A DNA stretch of 7,564 bases from NCBI GenBank assembly GCA_030626915.1, contig DAOUTC010000058.1, positions 1 to 7,564 on the forward strand. Direction: 5' to 3'. Positions 1 to 5,650 of this stretch are shown piece by piece. Below the pieces are notes generated by a model that saw only the letters and a program-made list of their open reading frames with translations, did not search any database and had not been told where the DNA came from. Within the stretch, counting starts at the first letter, position 1; each line of letters starts with the position of its first letter. The stretch is from Dehalococcoidia bacterium. GTDB lineage: Bacteria; Chloroflexota; Dehalococcoidia; GIF9; AB-539-J10. The translations under genes were made by a program, and so were the position numbers.

Positions 1-884
1 AAAATGAACTGTTTGAGAAACGTGGGCCAAGGAGAGTCGACCCTCTCTTTATAGCCAAATCAGGCCCCAGTGCGGCGGCAATGCAGGTAGGGATGTTTCT
101 GGGAGCTAAAGGGCCTAATTCCAGCGTCAATAGCCTTTGTGCTACCGGCCTTGATGCCATAGGCACCGCCATGAATTTCATCCGCCTGGGCTATGCTGAC
201 GTAATGATAGCTGGGGGAACTGATTCCAGCCTGGACGTCGTCTCTATGGCTGGAATTGATATTGTAGGGGCTGTTTCCCGAGAGCCAAACCCTGCTAAGG
301 CTAGTCGGCCTTTCGACCTTAATCGCAATGGATTTGTCTATGGTGAGGGCGCAGGTTTAGTTGTCTTGGAAAGCTATGAACATGCCAGAAAACGAGGGGC
401 ACCAATCCTGGCTGAATTAGCTGGTGCCGCCTGGTCATTTGATGCTCATGATGCCACTGCTCCTTCTCCTGAGGCAGAGGCTTATGCTATGAGCTTTGCC
501 CTGCAAAATGCTGGGGCAAAGCTTGAAGAAGTTGATTATATCAATGCCCATGGCACCAGCACCAAGCTGAACGACGCCAACGAAACTAAGGCTATCAAAA
601 TGGTGTTTGGAGAAAAGGCTTATAAAATCCCTGTGAATTCCACTAAGTCTATGATTGGTCATATAATAACTGCCGCCGGCGCCATAGAAACTATTGCCAG
701 CATACTGACTATAAATAAAGGTATTATCCACCCCACCATAAATTATGAAACCCCTGACCCAGAGTGCGATTTAGACTATGTTCCCAATGTGGCCAGACCG
801 GCGCAGGTAAATGTCTGTTTGACAAATAGTTTTGGACTGGGCGGGGAAAATTGCTGTTTAGTACTTAAGAAGTTCAGCGAGTGA
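1..884 (+). CDS. fabF: Beta-ketoacyl-ACP synthase II (FabF-type), 5'-truncated
   Basis: This enzyme catalyses decarboxylative Claisen condensation of malonyl-ACP with an acyl chain held on its active-site cysteine, in cytosolic type II fatty-acid or polyketide synthesis. The gene is open from base 3 and enters from outside the window, so the first in-window ATG (81) is internal: the preceding residues GPRRVDPLFIAKSG are standard FabF sequence. Visible motifs, in order, are the nucleophile Cys in SLCATG (codon 138-140), the GFVYGEGAG block, His in NAHGTST (549-551), Lys in STKSMIGH (645-647), His of the same motif (660-662), and the C-terminal gating loop NSFGLGGEN. The catalytic triad is therefore complete, which argues against a chain-length-factor paralogue. 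About 294 residues are visible against roughly 410 in the family, so the N-terminal third is missing. A FabG-type gene follows on the same strand after a repeat-filled gap. FabF-type is firm; housekeeping versus specialised role cannot be decided here. Confidence 0.93.
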   Translation, partial: NELFEKRGPRRVDPLFIAKSGPSAAAMQVGMFLGAKGPNSSVNSLCATGLDAIGTAMNFIRLGYADVMIAGGTDSSLDVVSMAGIDIVGAVSREPNPAKASRPFDLNRNGFVYGEGAGLVVLESYEHARKRGAPILAELAGAAWSFDAHDATAPSPEAEAYAMSFALQNAGAKLEEVDYINAHGTSTKLNDANETKAIKMVFGEKAYKIPVNSTKSMIGHIITAAGAIETIASILTINKGIIHPTINYETPDPECDLDYVPNVARPAQVNVCLTNSFGLGGENCCLVLKKFSE

Positions 885-894
885 AGCTATAATG

Positions 895-988
895 CAATTG
901 CGCGGCACATCTCTTCCTTGTCATTGCGAGGCACAACTCTTCCTTGTCATTGCGAGGCACATCTCTTCCTTGTCATTGCGAGGCACAA
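895..988. repeat. 26-bp tandem repeat, three full units plus a partial fourth
   Basis: Three contiguous 26-bp units lie at 895-920, 921-946 and 947-972. Each carries a CATTGCGAGGCACA core followed by CTCTTCCTTG. A fourth copy begins at 973 and matches for 16 bases before running into the palindromic repeat. Unit 1 has a few substitutions (CAATTGCGCGG at its start); units 2 and 3 differ at one base. There are no spacers between units, so this is tandem duplication of the end of the adjoining palindromic element and not a CRISPR array. It lies between two co-directional genes and is non-coding. Confidence 0.85.
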
Positions 989-1131
989 AGTGCCGAAGCA
1001 ATCTCAAAATATGGATTGTTTCGCGGAGCCTGTCCTTAGCGCTAGGAGATTCTTCGGTCGCTTCTCTCCCTCAGAATGACAGAGGCGAAGGACTCAGAAT
1101 GACAGAGGGGCGAAGGGCTTGCAATGACACA
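973..1131. repeat. Imperfect palindromic intergenic repeat (CATTGCGAG family)
   Basis: The left arm (973-1004, beginning TCATTGCGAGG and ending GAAGCAATCT) is an imperfect inverted copy of 1047-1079 (AGATTCTTCGG to CAGAATGA). The right side carries a 23-24-bp direct repeat, CTCAGAATGACAGAGG plus GCGAAGG, at 1070-1092 and 1093-1116. It ends in CTTGCAATGAC (1119-1129), the inverted form of the outer GTCATTGC. A related CTCAGAATG fragment recurs at 1141-1149. Palindromes of this look are dispersed in many bacterial genomes as non-autonomous elements; the family assignment is from memory of such sequences. It separates the ketosynthase and ketoreductase genes, and transcribed RNA could form a long hairpin. 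Confidence 0.75.
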
Positions 1132-1162
1132 AAACGGTATCTCAGAATGTTACGAGGATATT

Positions 1163-1168
1163 AGGAGG
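1163..1168 (+). promoter_or_regulatory. Shine-Dalgarno site of the FabG gene
   Basis: A full AGGAGG ends 4 bases before the ATG at 1173. The spacing is somewhat short but the match is perfect. It fixes the FabG start and shows that coding resumes directly after the repeat-rich gap. Confidence 0.8.
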
Positions 1169-1172
1169 TGAA

Positions 1173-1922
1173 ATGGAATTAGAAGGTAAAGTATCCCTGG
1201 TAACCGGTGCCTCTCGAGGTATGGGTAGAGCCATTGCCTTGAAGCTTTCCAGCCTTGGCTCCAAGATAGCGGTCAATTATGTGGCCATCGAGGCCGATAA
1301 TAAGGCTGATGCTGATAATGTAGTGGAAACTATAGTCCGCCTGGGTGGTGAAGCTATGCCAGTAGAAGCTGATGTTCGGTATGGCGATGCAGTGAAAGCC
1401 ATGGTGGATGAAATAACTACCAAGTGGGGTAAGATAGACATTTTGGTAAACAATGCTGGCATTACCAGAGATACTCTTCTGCTGAGAATGTCTGAAGAAG
1501 CCTGGGATGACGTAATCAATACGAATTTACGTGGAGCTTATCTGTGCACTAAGTTTGTATTGCGGTTTATGATAAGGCAAAGGTGGGGACGCATTATTAA
1601 TATCGCCTCCATTGCTGGATTGATAGGTAACGTGGGGCAAACTAATTACGCTGCCTCTAAGGGTGGGTTGATTGCCTTCACTAAGAGCGTAGCTCGTGAG
1701 GTGGGCTCTCGGAATATAACCGCAAACGCAGTGGCACCAGGTTTCATCAAGACTCAGATGACAGAAAAGCTGCCTGAGGAGATAAAGAAATCTATTCTTT
1801 CAATGTCATCGCTGCGGCGTTTCGGCGAGCCAGAAGAAGTGGCTGAGCTGGTGGCTTTCTTAGCTAGCAACAGAGCGGGGTATATTACAGGACAGGTTAT
1901 CAGTATAGACGGCGGCATATAG
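1173..1922 (+). CDS. fabG: 3-oxoacyl-ACP reductase (FabG-type SDR)
   Basis: A classical short-chain dehydrogenase/reductase of 249 residues, the usual FabG length. It would reduce 3-oxoacyl-ACP to 3-hydroxyacyl-ACP with NAD(P)H in the cytosol. The Rossmann nucleotide-binding motif TGASRGMG is at residues 11-18; its Arg15 is the type of residue that favours NADPH in FabG proteins. NNAG is at 93-96, and the catalytic tetrad is Asn118, Ser146, Tyr159 and Lys163 (YAASK). The C-terminal AGYITGQVISIDGGI block is also typical. The loop after the second beta strand (about residues 37-48) looks a few residues longer than in common FabGs. The ATG is set by a strong Shine-Dalgarno site. It lies 288 bp after the ketosynthase with a repeat between, so the two may once have been more tightly linked. 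SDRs are functionally broad, but the neighbouring ketosynthase and the ACP downstream support a FabG role. Confidence 0.93.
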   Translation: MELEGKVSLVTGASRGMGRAIALKLSSLGSKIAVNYVAIEADNKADADNVVETIVRLGGEAMPVEADVRYGDAVKAMVDEITTKWGKIDILVNNAGITRDTLLLRMSEEAWDDVINTNLRGAYLCTKFVLRFMIRQRWGRIINIASIAGLIGNVGQTNYAASKGGLIAFTKSVAREVGSRNITANAVAPGFIKTQMTEKLPEEIKKSILSMSSLRRFGEPEEVAELVAFLASNRAGYITGQVISIDGGI

Positions 1923-1930
1923 GCCTCAAC

Positions 1931-2190
1931 TAGTCGTTGCTGCAGAATTATAGTCATTTGCATAAATTTGTATATTCACAAGAGGTGAAAATTCTAAATC
2001 TGAAATTCTAAACCCTAAACAAGCTCAAAATTCAAATCTCAAATGCCCAAAACTGTTTTGGATTTTGAATTTGTTTAGGATTCAGTGCTTAGGATTTTAA
2101 AGATTTATGCGGTTAACTATAAAGCTCCATAAAATCCTGGTGTGAATATCATCCCCCCCACTTGGCTCCTCCGTTGCATTGCCTTTATAG
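1931..2190. repeat. Direct repeat copy A, interrupted by the MITE-like element
   Basis: The segment 2121-2190 (AAAGCTCCATAAAATCC to CCTTTATAG) matches 2400-2468 at an offset of 278-279 bases, including CTCCATAAAATCCT, GTGAATAT and CTTTATAG. The weaker left piece, TAGTCG to GCAGAATTA at 1931-1950, resembles 2382-2400. In copy B these two pieces are adjacent; in copy A they are about 170 bp apart, with the palindromic element between. No coding potential is seen. Confidence 0.6.
1951..2119. mobile_element. MITE-like palindromic element with terminal inverted repeats
   Basis: The left end TAGTCATTTGCATAAATTT (1951-1969) is an imperfect inverted match of the right end AAAGATTTATGCGGTTAACTA (2099-2119). 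TA dinucleotides flank both ends (1949-1950 and 2120-2121), as expected for a TA target duplication. The interior is a nested palindrome. CTAAACAAGCTCAAAATTC (2015-2033) mirrors ATTTTGAATTTGTTTAGG (2062-2079), around a perfect 15-bp palindrome, CCAAAACTGTTTTGG (2047-2061). There is no open reading frame, so it would need a transposase supplied elsewhere. TA targeting is typical of IS630/Tc1-type transposases, but that parentage is inference. A simple fold-back repeat is the alternative. Confidence 0.6.
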
Positions 2191-2250
2191 GCGGGGATGA
2201 ACCCCGCCACTACAATTATATCTCGTAGGGTCGGGGCTTGTCCCCAACCA
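2187..2250. repeat. Pair of inverted GC-rich hairpin units (BIME/REP-like)
   Basis: The first unit folds as GGCGGGG (2190-2196), loop ATGAA, CCCCGCC (2202-2208). The second carries GGGG (2233-2236) and CCCC (2242-2245) around CTTGT. Read on the minus strand, the first unit begins GTAGTGGCGGGG and resembles GTAGGGTCGGGG of the second (2225-2236), with 17 of 24 positions equal by hand. The two are thus inverted copies about 10 bp apart. Neither has a T-tract, so neither looks like an intrinsic terminator for the FabG gene. From 2251 to 2381 I see nothing recognisable beyond a short CAAGCTTG palindrome (2293-2300). Confidence 0.55.
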
Positions 2251-2381
2251 AGGTATGATGGTGGGGCGACTCAGGGATTACGGAGCCTGTTCCAAGCTTG
2301 CTCGGATTATCCTCGTGATGACTAGACAAGGAGCTAATGTATCACCAAGCATGCGACCGAGTATAGAATATAGACTTAAAT

Positions 2382-2468
2382 TAGTCGCCGTTGTAGAATA
2401 AAACTCCATAAAATCCTATTGTGAATATTATCCTCCTACCTGGTCTCTTAGTTGTATCGGCTTTATAG
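2382..2468. repeat. Direct repeat copy B (uninterrupted)
   Basis: This is the diverged second copy of the duplicated intergenic segment. TAGTCGCCGTTGTAGAATA is followed directly by AAACTCCATAAAATCC and continues to CTTTATAG. It lacks the roughly 170-bp element present in copy A, so it may preserve the pre-insertion arrangement. It ends 5 bp before the dyad upstream of the first ligase gene. Confidence 0.55.
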
Positions 2469-2473
2469 CAGGT

Positions 2474-2496
2474 AATATATCGTGGCATGATATATT
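2474..2496 (+). promoter_or_regulatory. Candidate operator dyad overlapping an extended -10 promoter
   Basis: AATATATC (2474-2481) and GATATATT (2489-2496) are perfect inverted 8-mers. The centre continues the symmetry, giving 10 of 11 paired positions in 23 bp around base 2485. The right arm is also a good extended -10 element, TGATATATT (TG at 2488-2489, hexamer 2491-2496). A start site there would leave a leader of roughly 45-50 bases before the ATG at 2551. An alternative promoter reading uses TTGACA (2495-2500) with a poor -10, TAACTT, at 2518-2523. A repressor bound at the dyad would block the -10; that role is inferred from position only. Confidence 0.45.
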
Positions 2497-2540
2497 GACA
2501 AGGATAGCGTAAGGAAGTAACTTAAAAATTAAAAAGTTGT

Positions 2541-2545
2541 GGAGG
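2541..2545 (+). promoter_or_regulatory. Shine-Dalgarno site deciding the first ligase start
   Basis: GGAGG lies 5 bases before ATG 2551. An in-frame GTG at 2539 overlaps this site and is therefore an unlikely start. The paralogous ligase also begins MNI, which supports ATG 2551. Confidence 0.8.
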
Positions 2546-2550
2546 TAATA

Positions 2551-4038
2551 ATGAACATTAAAGAAATGCTGGGGAAAACTGCCAGGGAGGTGCCACAGAA
2601 AACAGCTATCGTTCTCGGCTCTCAAAGAGTTACCTACCAGCAACTGGATGAAGCTTCTAACAGGGTAGCTAATGCCCTCATAGAACTAGGGATGAAGAAA
2701 GGCGACCATGCAGCTATTCTAATGTCCTATAGCCCAGAGTGGCTTATTAATTATTTCGGGGTGGTTAAAGCTGGTGGCAAAACTGTAATACTCAACTCTA
2801 TGCTTAGAGCACCTGAACTCAGCTCCTTATTGCGTGACTCTGATTCTAAGATATTAATTACGGAGAAAAGTTTTTCTCAAATGTTATCTTCGGTTTTGCC
2901 CACCCTACCTTTATTGAAGCATGTCATGGAGGTTGATAATGATTCCTATCAAAAGATGTTGGCTAGCAGCTCTGCTATATCACCCACTGTTGATATAGAG
3001 GACGACGATGAGACTGCTATTATCTACACCTCTGGTGTTTTAGGTAAACAAAAGGGAGTAGTGCATACTCATACTTCGCTTATGGCGGCTGTTTTCACAG
3101 TGGCACCTGGTTTGGAACAAAAGAGAGAGGATATTTGCATAGGTATGATTCCCTTCTTTTACCTTCTTGGTTTGGCGGTTGTTGCCCTCATTCCTTTTTA
3201 TAAAGGGTCCACTGTAGTAATTCTCCCTCGTTTCACTCCCAGGAATCTTCTGGAGACTGTAGAGCAGGAAAAGGCCACCATGCTTGTGGGTGTCCCGGCT
3301 ATGTTTAATGCCTTGGCTATGTTGGATGATGAGACCCTTAAAAGATATGACTTAAGCTCACTTCGGCTAGCGTTTACTGCTGGGGCGAAAGCCTCGGCTC
3401 ATCTTATGAAGGCCCTGGAGGAAAAGTTTGGCTTAACCCTCTGTGAGGCATATGGGACTACTGAGGCTATTGGTACTACCTTTGGTGGTATTCGTAATCG
3501 CAAGCTGGGGACAGCAGGTAAGCCAGTTGAGGAAATCAAGATAGTAGATAACAATGGCAAGGAAGTGCCTCAGGGTGAAATAGGAGAAATTATTGCCAGA
3601 AGTCCTCAGGTAATGAAGGGATATTATAAGGAACCCGAGCTCACAGCTCAGGTTCTTAAGGATGGCTGGTTTCATACCGGTGACCTAGTCAGGATGGATG
3701 AAGACGGCTACATAGAATATATAGAGAAAAAATCATTTATCATAGTAACCTCGGCCGGAGTTAAAATCCCTCCCACAGAAGTTGAAGATGTGCTTTTGAA
3801 GCACCCCAGTGTAGCTGAAGCAGCATATGTTGGTGTTCTGGATGAGCATAAAGGGCAAATCCCCACACTTTTTGTAGTGCCCAAGGAAGGGCAGGATATT
3901 ACTGCAAAGGAAATACGCAATTTTTGCCGCCAGAGCTTAGCCAATTACAAGCTGCCTCATAAAATTGAGTTTGTGGACAGCATACCCAAGACCGGCTCAG
4001 GTAAAATAGACAGGAGGCAGCTCAAAGAGACGAAGTAG
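2551..4038 (+). CDS. AMP-dependent acyl ligase/synthetase (class I adenylate-forming), copy 1
   Basis: A 495-residue adenylate-forming enzyme. The family activates a carboxylic acid with ATP to an acyl-AMP, then passes the acyl group to CoA or a carrier-protein thiol. Motifs, numbered from ATG 2551: P-loop region YTSGVLGKQKG (159-169), A5 motif YGTTE (301-305), ribose-binding TGD (376-378), and C-terminal catalytic Lys485 in PKTGSGKIDRR. Length and collinear domains fit an N-terminal core of about 380 residues plus a mobile C-terminal lobe. Two things are odd. The P-loop normally reads SGTTGxPKG, but here Thr, Thr and Pro are replaced by Val, Leu and Gln. The usual GRxKD hinge signature is replaced by EKKSF (392-396). 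An ACP gene follows after 19 bp, so loading of that ACP is plausible; CoA is the other possible acceptor. No signal peptide or membrane segment is evident. The substrate cannot be read from sequence; a pocket for an acyl or aryl acid is all that can be said. Confidence 0.88.
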   Translation: MNIKEMLGKTAREVPQKTAIVLGSQRVTYQQLDEASNRVANALIELGMKKGDHAAILMSYSPEWLINYFGVVKAGGKTVILNSMLRAPELSSLLRDSDSKILITEKSFSQMLSSVLPTLPLLKHVMEVDNDSYQKMLASSSAISPTVDIEDDDETAIIYTSGVLGKQKGVVHTHTSLMAAVFTVAPGLEQKREDICIGMIPFFYLLGLAVVALIPFYKGSTVVILPRFTPRNLLETVEQEKATMLVGVPAMFNALAMLDDETLKRYDLSSLRLAFTAGAKASAHLMKALEEKFGLTLCEAYGTTEAIGTTFGGIRNRKLGTAGKPVEEIKIVDNNGKEVPQGEIGEIIARSPQVMKGYYKEPELTAQVLKDGWFHTGDLVRMDEDGYIEYIEKKSFIIVTSAGVKIPPTEVEDVLLKHPSVAEAAYVGVLDEHKGQIPTLFVVPKEGQDITAKEIRNFCRQSLANYKLPHKIEFVDSIPKTGSGKIDRRQLKETK

Positions 4039-4057
4039 CCAAAAAGGAAGCTAAATA

Positions 4058-4297
4058 ATGGATGATGGGAATATCTTTGAAAGGTTAAAAAAGTTGATAG
4101 TGGAGCTACTGGAAGTTGATGAAACAAAGGTGGTTCCAAAAGCCTCATTTATTGATGACCTTGAGGCTGATAGTTTAGATTTGATAGAGTTTATTACGGC
4201 AGCAGAAGACGCCTTTGGAATTGAAATCCCAGATGAGGAGGCTGAGAAAATACAAACTGTCCAGGACGCAGTTGACTACATTAAGTTAAAAAGTTAA
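4058..4297 (+). CDS. acpP: Acyl carrier protein
   Basis: A small acidic 79-residue carrier protein that holds acyl intermediates on a 4'-phosphopantetheine arm. The attachment serine is Ser39 in EADSLDLIEF, the classical DSL motif. The surrounding helices, and the later IEIPDEEAEKIQTVQDAVDYI segment, are close to FAS-type ACP sequence. The ATG at 4058 has AAGGA upstream (4044-4048, about 9 bases away) and starts 19 bp after the ligase stop codon, so the two genes are almost certainly co-transcribed and form a likely ligase-carrier pair. It could be the housekeeping ACP or one dedicated to this cluster. No other ACP is visible in the window. In many bacteria the housekeeping ACP gene sits beside fabD, fabG and fabF, so this ligase neighbour is less usual. 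Confidence 0.95.
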   Translation: MDDGNIFERLKKLIVELLEVDETKVVPKASFIDDLEADSLDLIEFITAAEDAFGIEIPDEEAEKIQTVQDAVDYIKLKS

Positions 4298-4312
4298 GGC
4301 ACACAAAGTGCC
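4298..4312. other. Short hairpin in the convergent gap
   Basis: GGCAC, loop ACAAA, GTGCC forms a perfect 5-bp stem directly after the ACP stop codon, between convergent genes. There is no following T-tract on either strand, so an intrinsic terminator is doubtful. GGCAC-AAA-GTGCC also occurs inside the palindromic repeat (982-994), so this may be a repeat remnant. Confidence 0.25.
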
Positions 4313-4343
4313 ACGTCTACCAGGCCTTGCTTAATAGGGCAAC

Positions 4344-5486
4344 TCAGCGTCGTGTAGCTACAGAGTAGAATATCCTGCTGCTGGTTAGGTCATTCAAGAA
4401 ATCTTTGAGCCCAGCTACATATTCATCTACTTCACGACGATCAAGTTTCACTACCTTGTGGGCTATTTTCTGGCAATAATCACAACGAGCACATCCGGAG
4501 AGGCAATCTTGCTTCTTGAAAAAGTCAACAAAACCTTCTAGAGCCTGGTTATCAATGTAGACTTTGGGCGGCGATGCTATCGCAGTAATTTGTGTGCCGG
4601 GCGAAGCAGGGCTGGCACACTTGGTTATGGGATCAAGAGCGTTCAAGATATCGTATAGGTTTCCTTGATACCGACGTGATGAATATGCCGCAGCGGCATT
4701 TAAAATCCACTCGGTGGACATTGCCCTGCCGCTGATTTTAAAGAAATCGATGCCTATTTCCTCATAAACATGTATGTCCTCAGGTCTTATCCAGCGGGCC
4801 TTGATAATTTGGGAGGTATCACAGAGTCTGTCTATGGTACAACGCAGCACACGGTAGTCCATGTGGAAGCCGTTAAGCGGATTATAGCTTTGACTGGCAT
4901 GTCCCAGGGTATTGTAGTGATAGTATTCGTAGGGGCAGTGGTATAGACAGAGATTATTCAGTAGTACATTGAGTTCGCACTTTACGGCACTTTTAATAGC
5001 CTGCAGTAGTTTGAAATCTCGATTTATGTTGAAGTCCAGGGTAATGGAATCAGCACCCAGCGATTCAAACAATTGAGCTCTAGCCACGCTGTTCACTTTA
5101 GCTATAGTTGATACCCTCACACTGAGATGTGGGAACTGCTTTTTTATCAACTCAAGCAAATATGGAATAGTCACGGTAACGCTACCTACTCCAGCATTGC
5201 TGATCCACTCCAGATGTTTTAGCAACTCCCGATGGGCATCCTCATCCCATTCCATATTGTTCATACAGGGGGCATTTAATAGATAATCAAAGGTTAAGCC
5301 TGCAGAATGAGCTAGCTTGATATACTTTCCCGCTTGCTCCTTTGGCAATTTGGGAATATCAGGTCCCTTTCCACCACTGCCTATCATTGATGTGGGCAAA
5401 ACACCATATATCTGGATATCCGCCTCCATCTTACTTAACGGCGCTATCAGGTTCTCATCCCAATTAGTTGGTGCTAATAGACGCAT
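4344..5486 (-). CDS. U32 family protein with C-terminal cysteine cluster
   Basis: A 380-residue protein of the peptidase U32 superfamily, a TIM-barrel group. Characterised members include collagenase-annotated proteins, RlhA and TrhP (RNA hydroxylation) and UbiU/UbiV (oxygen-independent ubiquinone hydroxylation, [4Fe-4S]). Supporting sequence: the N-terminal MRLLAPTNWDENLI, the barrel segment SVTVTIPYLLELI (102-114), GADSITLDFNINRDFKLL (144-161), NNLCLYHCPYEYYHYN (177-192), and the U32-like FFKISGRAMSTEWI (248-261). Eleven cysteines occur. Cys74, 180, 184 and 216 could ligate a core cluster, and Cys328, 332, 335 and 338 form an extra Cx3Cx2Cx2C tail. The ATG at 5486 has AGGTGA at 5493-5498 (minus strand), 6 bases away. 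The gene is convergent with the ACP gene and divergent from ligase 2. A peptidase role is not supported by any motif I can see; a redox or hydroxylation role is inferred from family and cysteines. Confidence 0.82.
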   Translation of the reverse strand: MRLLAPTNWDENLIAPLSKMEADIQIYGVLPTSMIGSGGKGPDIPKLPKEQAGKYIKLAHSAGLTFDYLLNAPCMNNMEWDEDAHRELLKHLEWISNAGVGSVTVTIPYLLELIKKQFPHLSVRVSTIAKVNSVARAQLFESLGADSITLDFNINRDFKLLQAIKSAVKCELNVLLNNLCLYHCPYEYYHYNTLGHASQSYNPLNGFHMDYRVLRCTIDRLCDTSQIIKARWIRPEDIHVYEEIGIDFFKISGRAMSTEWILNAAAAYSSRRYQGNLYDILNALDPITKCASPASPGTQITAIASPPKVYIDNQALEGFVDFFKKQDCLSGCARCDYCQKIAHKVVKLDRREVDEYVAGLKDFLNDLTSSRIFYSVATRR

Positions 5487-5518
5487 GTCATTTCACCTGG
5501 TTGCCGATGTTAACATGG

Positions 5519-5524
5519 ATTATA
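5519..5524 (-). promoter_or_regulatory. Probable -10 element for the U32 gene
   Basis: A perfect TATAAT on the minus strand lies 32 bp upstream of the ATG at 5486, giving a leader of about 25 bases that includes the AGGTGA ribosome site. The hexamer 17 bp further upstream (AAGGGC, 5542-5547) is not a -35 match, so the promoter may be weak or activator-dependent. Confidence 0.5.
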
Positions 5525-5590
5525 GGAAGTTTACAATAGTTGCCCTTTCCTGGAGTTGGAGGAATAATACATGGGACTGCGATATATTAT

Positions 5591-5608
5591 GTATATGCTA
5601 TTATATAC
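5591..5608. promoter_or_regulatory. AT-rich inverted repeat in the divergent intergenic region
   Basis: GTATAT (5591-5596) and ATATAC (5603-5608) are perfect inverted hexamers spaced by 6 bp, between the divergent U32 and ligase 2 genes. The octamer GATATATT just upstream (5581-5588) equals one arm of the dyad before ligase 1. Regulator binding is possible, but short AT-rich symmetry also arises by chance. Confidence 0.3.
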
Positions 5609-5650
5609 GAAAAAAGATTGTCAATACTGCCTATCAAGCATTGACACGAG

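Noticed and set aside
1..884. Chain-length factor (inactive KS partner) of a type II polyketide synthase
   Set aside because: The active-site Cys and both catalytic His residues are intact, and no second ketosynthase subunit is adjacent in the window.
895..988. Possible CRISPR array
   Set aside because: The 26-bp units are directly contiguous with no unique spacers, and no cas gene is present.
892..1164. A 90-codon plus-strand open frame between the ketosynthase and ketoreductase genes
   Set aside because: It is a translation of the tandem and palindromic repeat units; the peptide is repetitive, lacks a ribosome site and resembles no protein family.
2539..2550. GTG start adding four residues to ligase 1
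   Set aside because: It overlaps the GGAGG ribosome site, and the paralogue begins at the residue matching ATG 2551.
4298..4343. Bidirectional intrinsic terminator between the convergent ACP and U32 genes
   Set aside because: Only a 5-bp stem is present and no T-tract follows on either strand.
4344..5486. Annotation of the U32 protein as a protease or collagenase
   Set aside because: No protease motif is visible; the cysteine pattern and the better-characterised family members point to iron-sulfur redox chemistry, so I kept only the family name.
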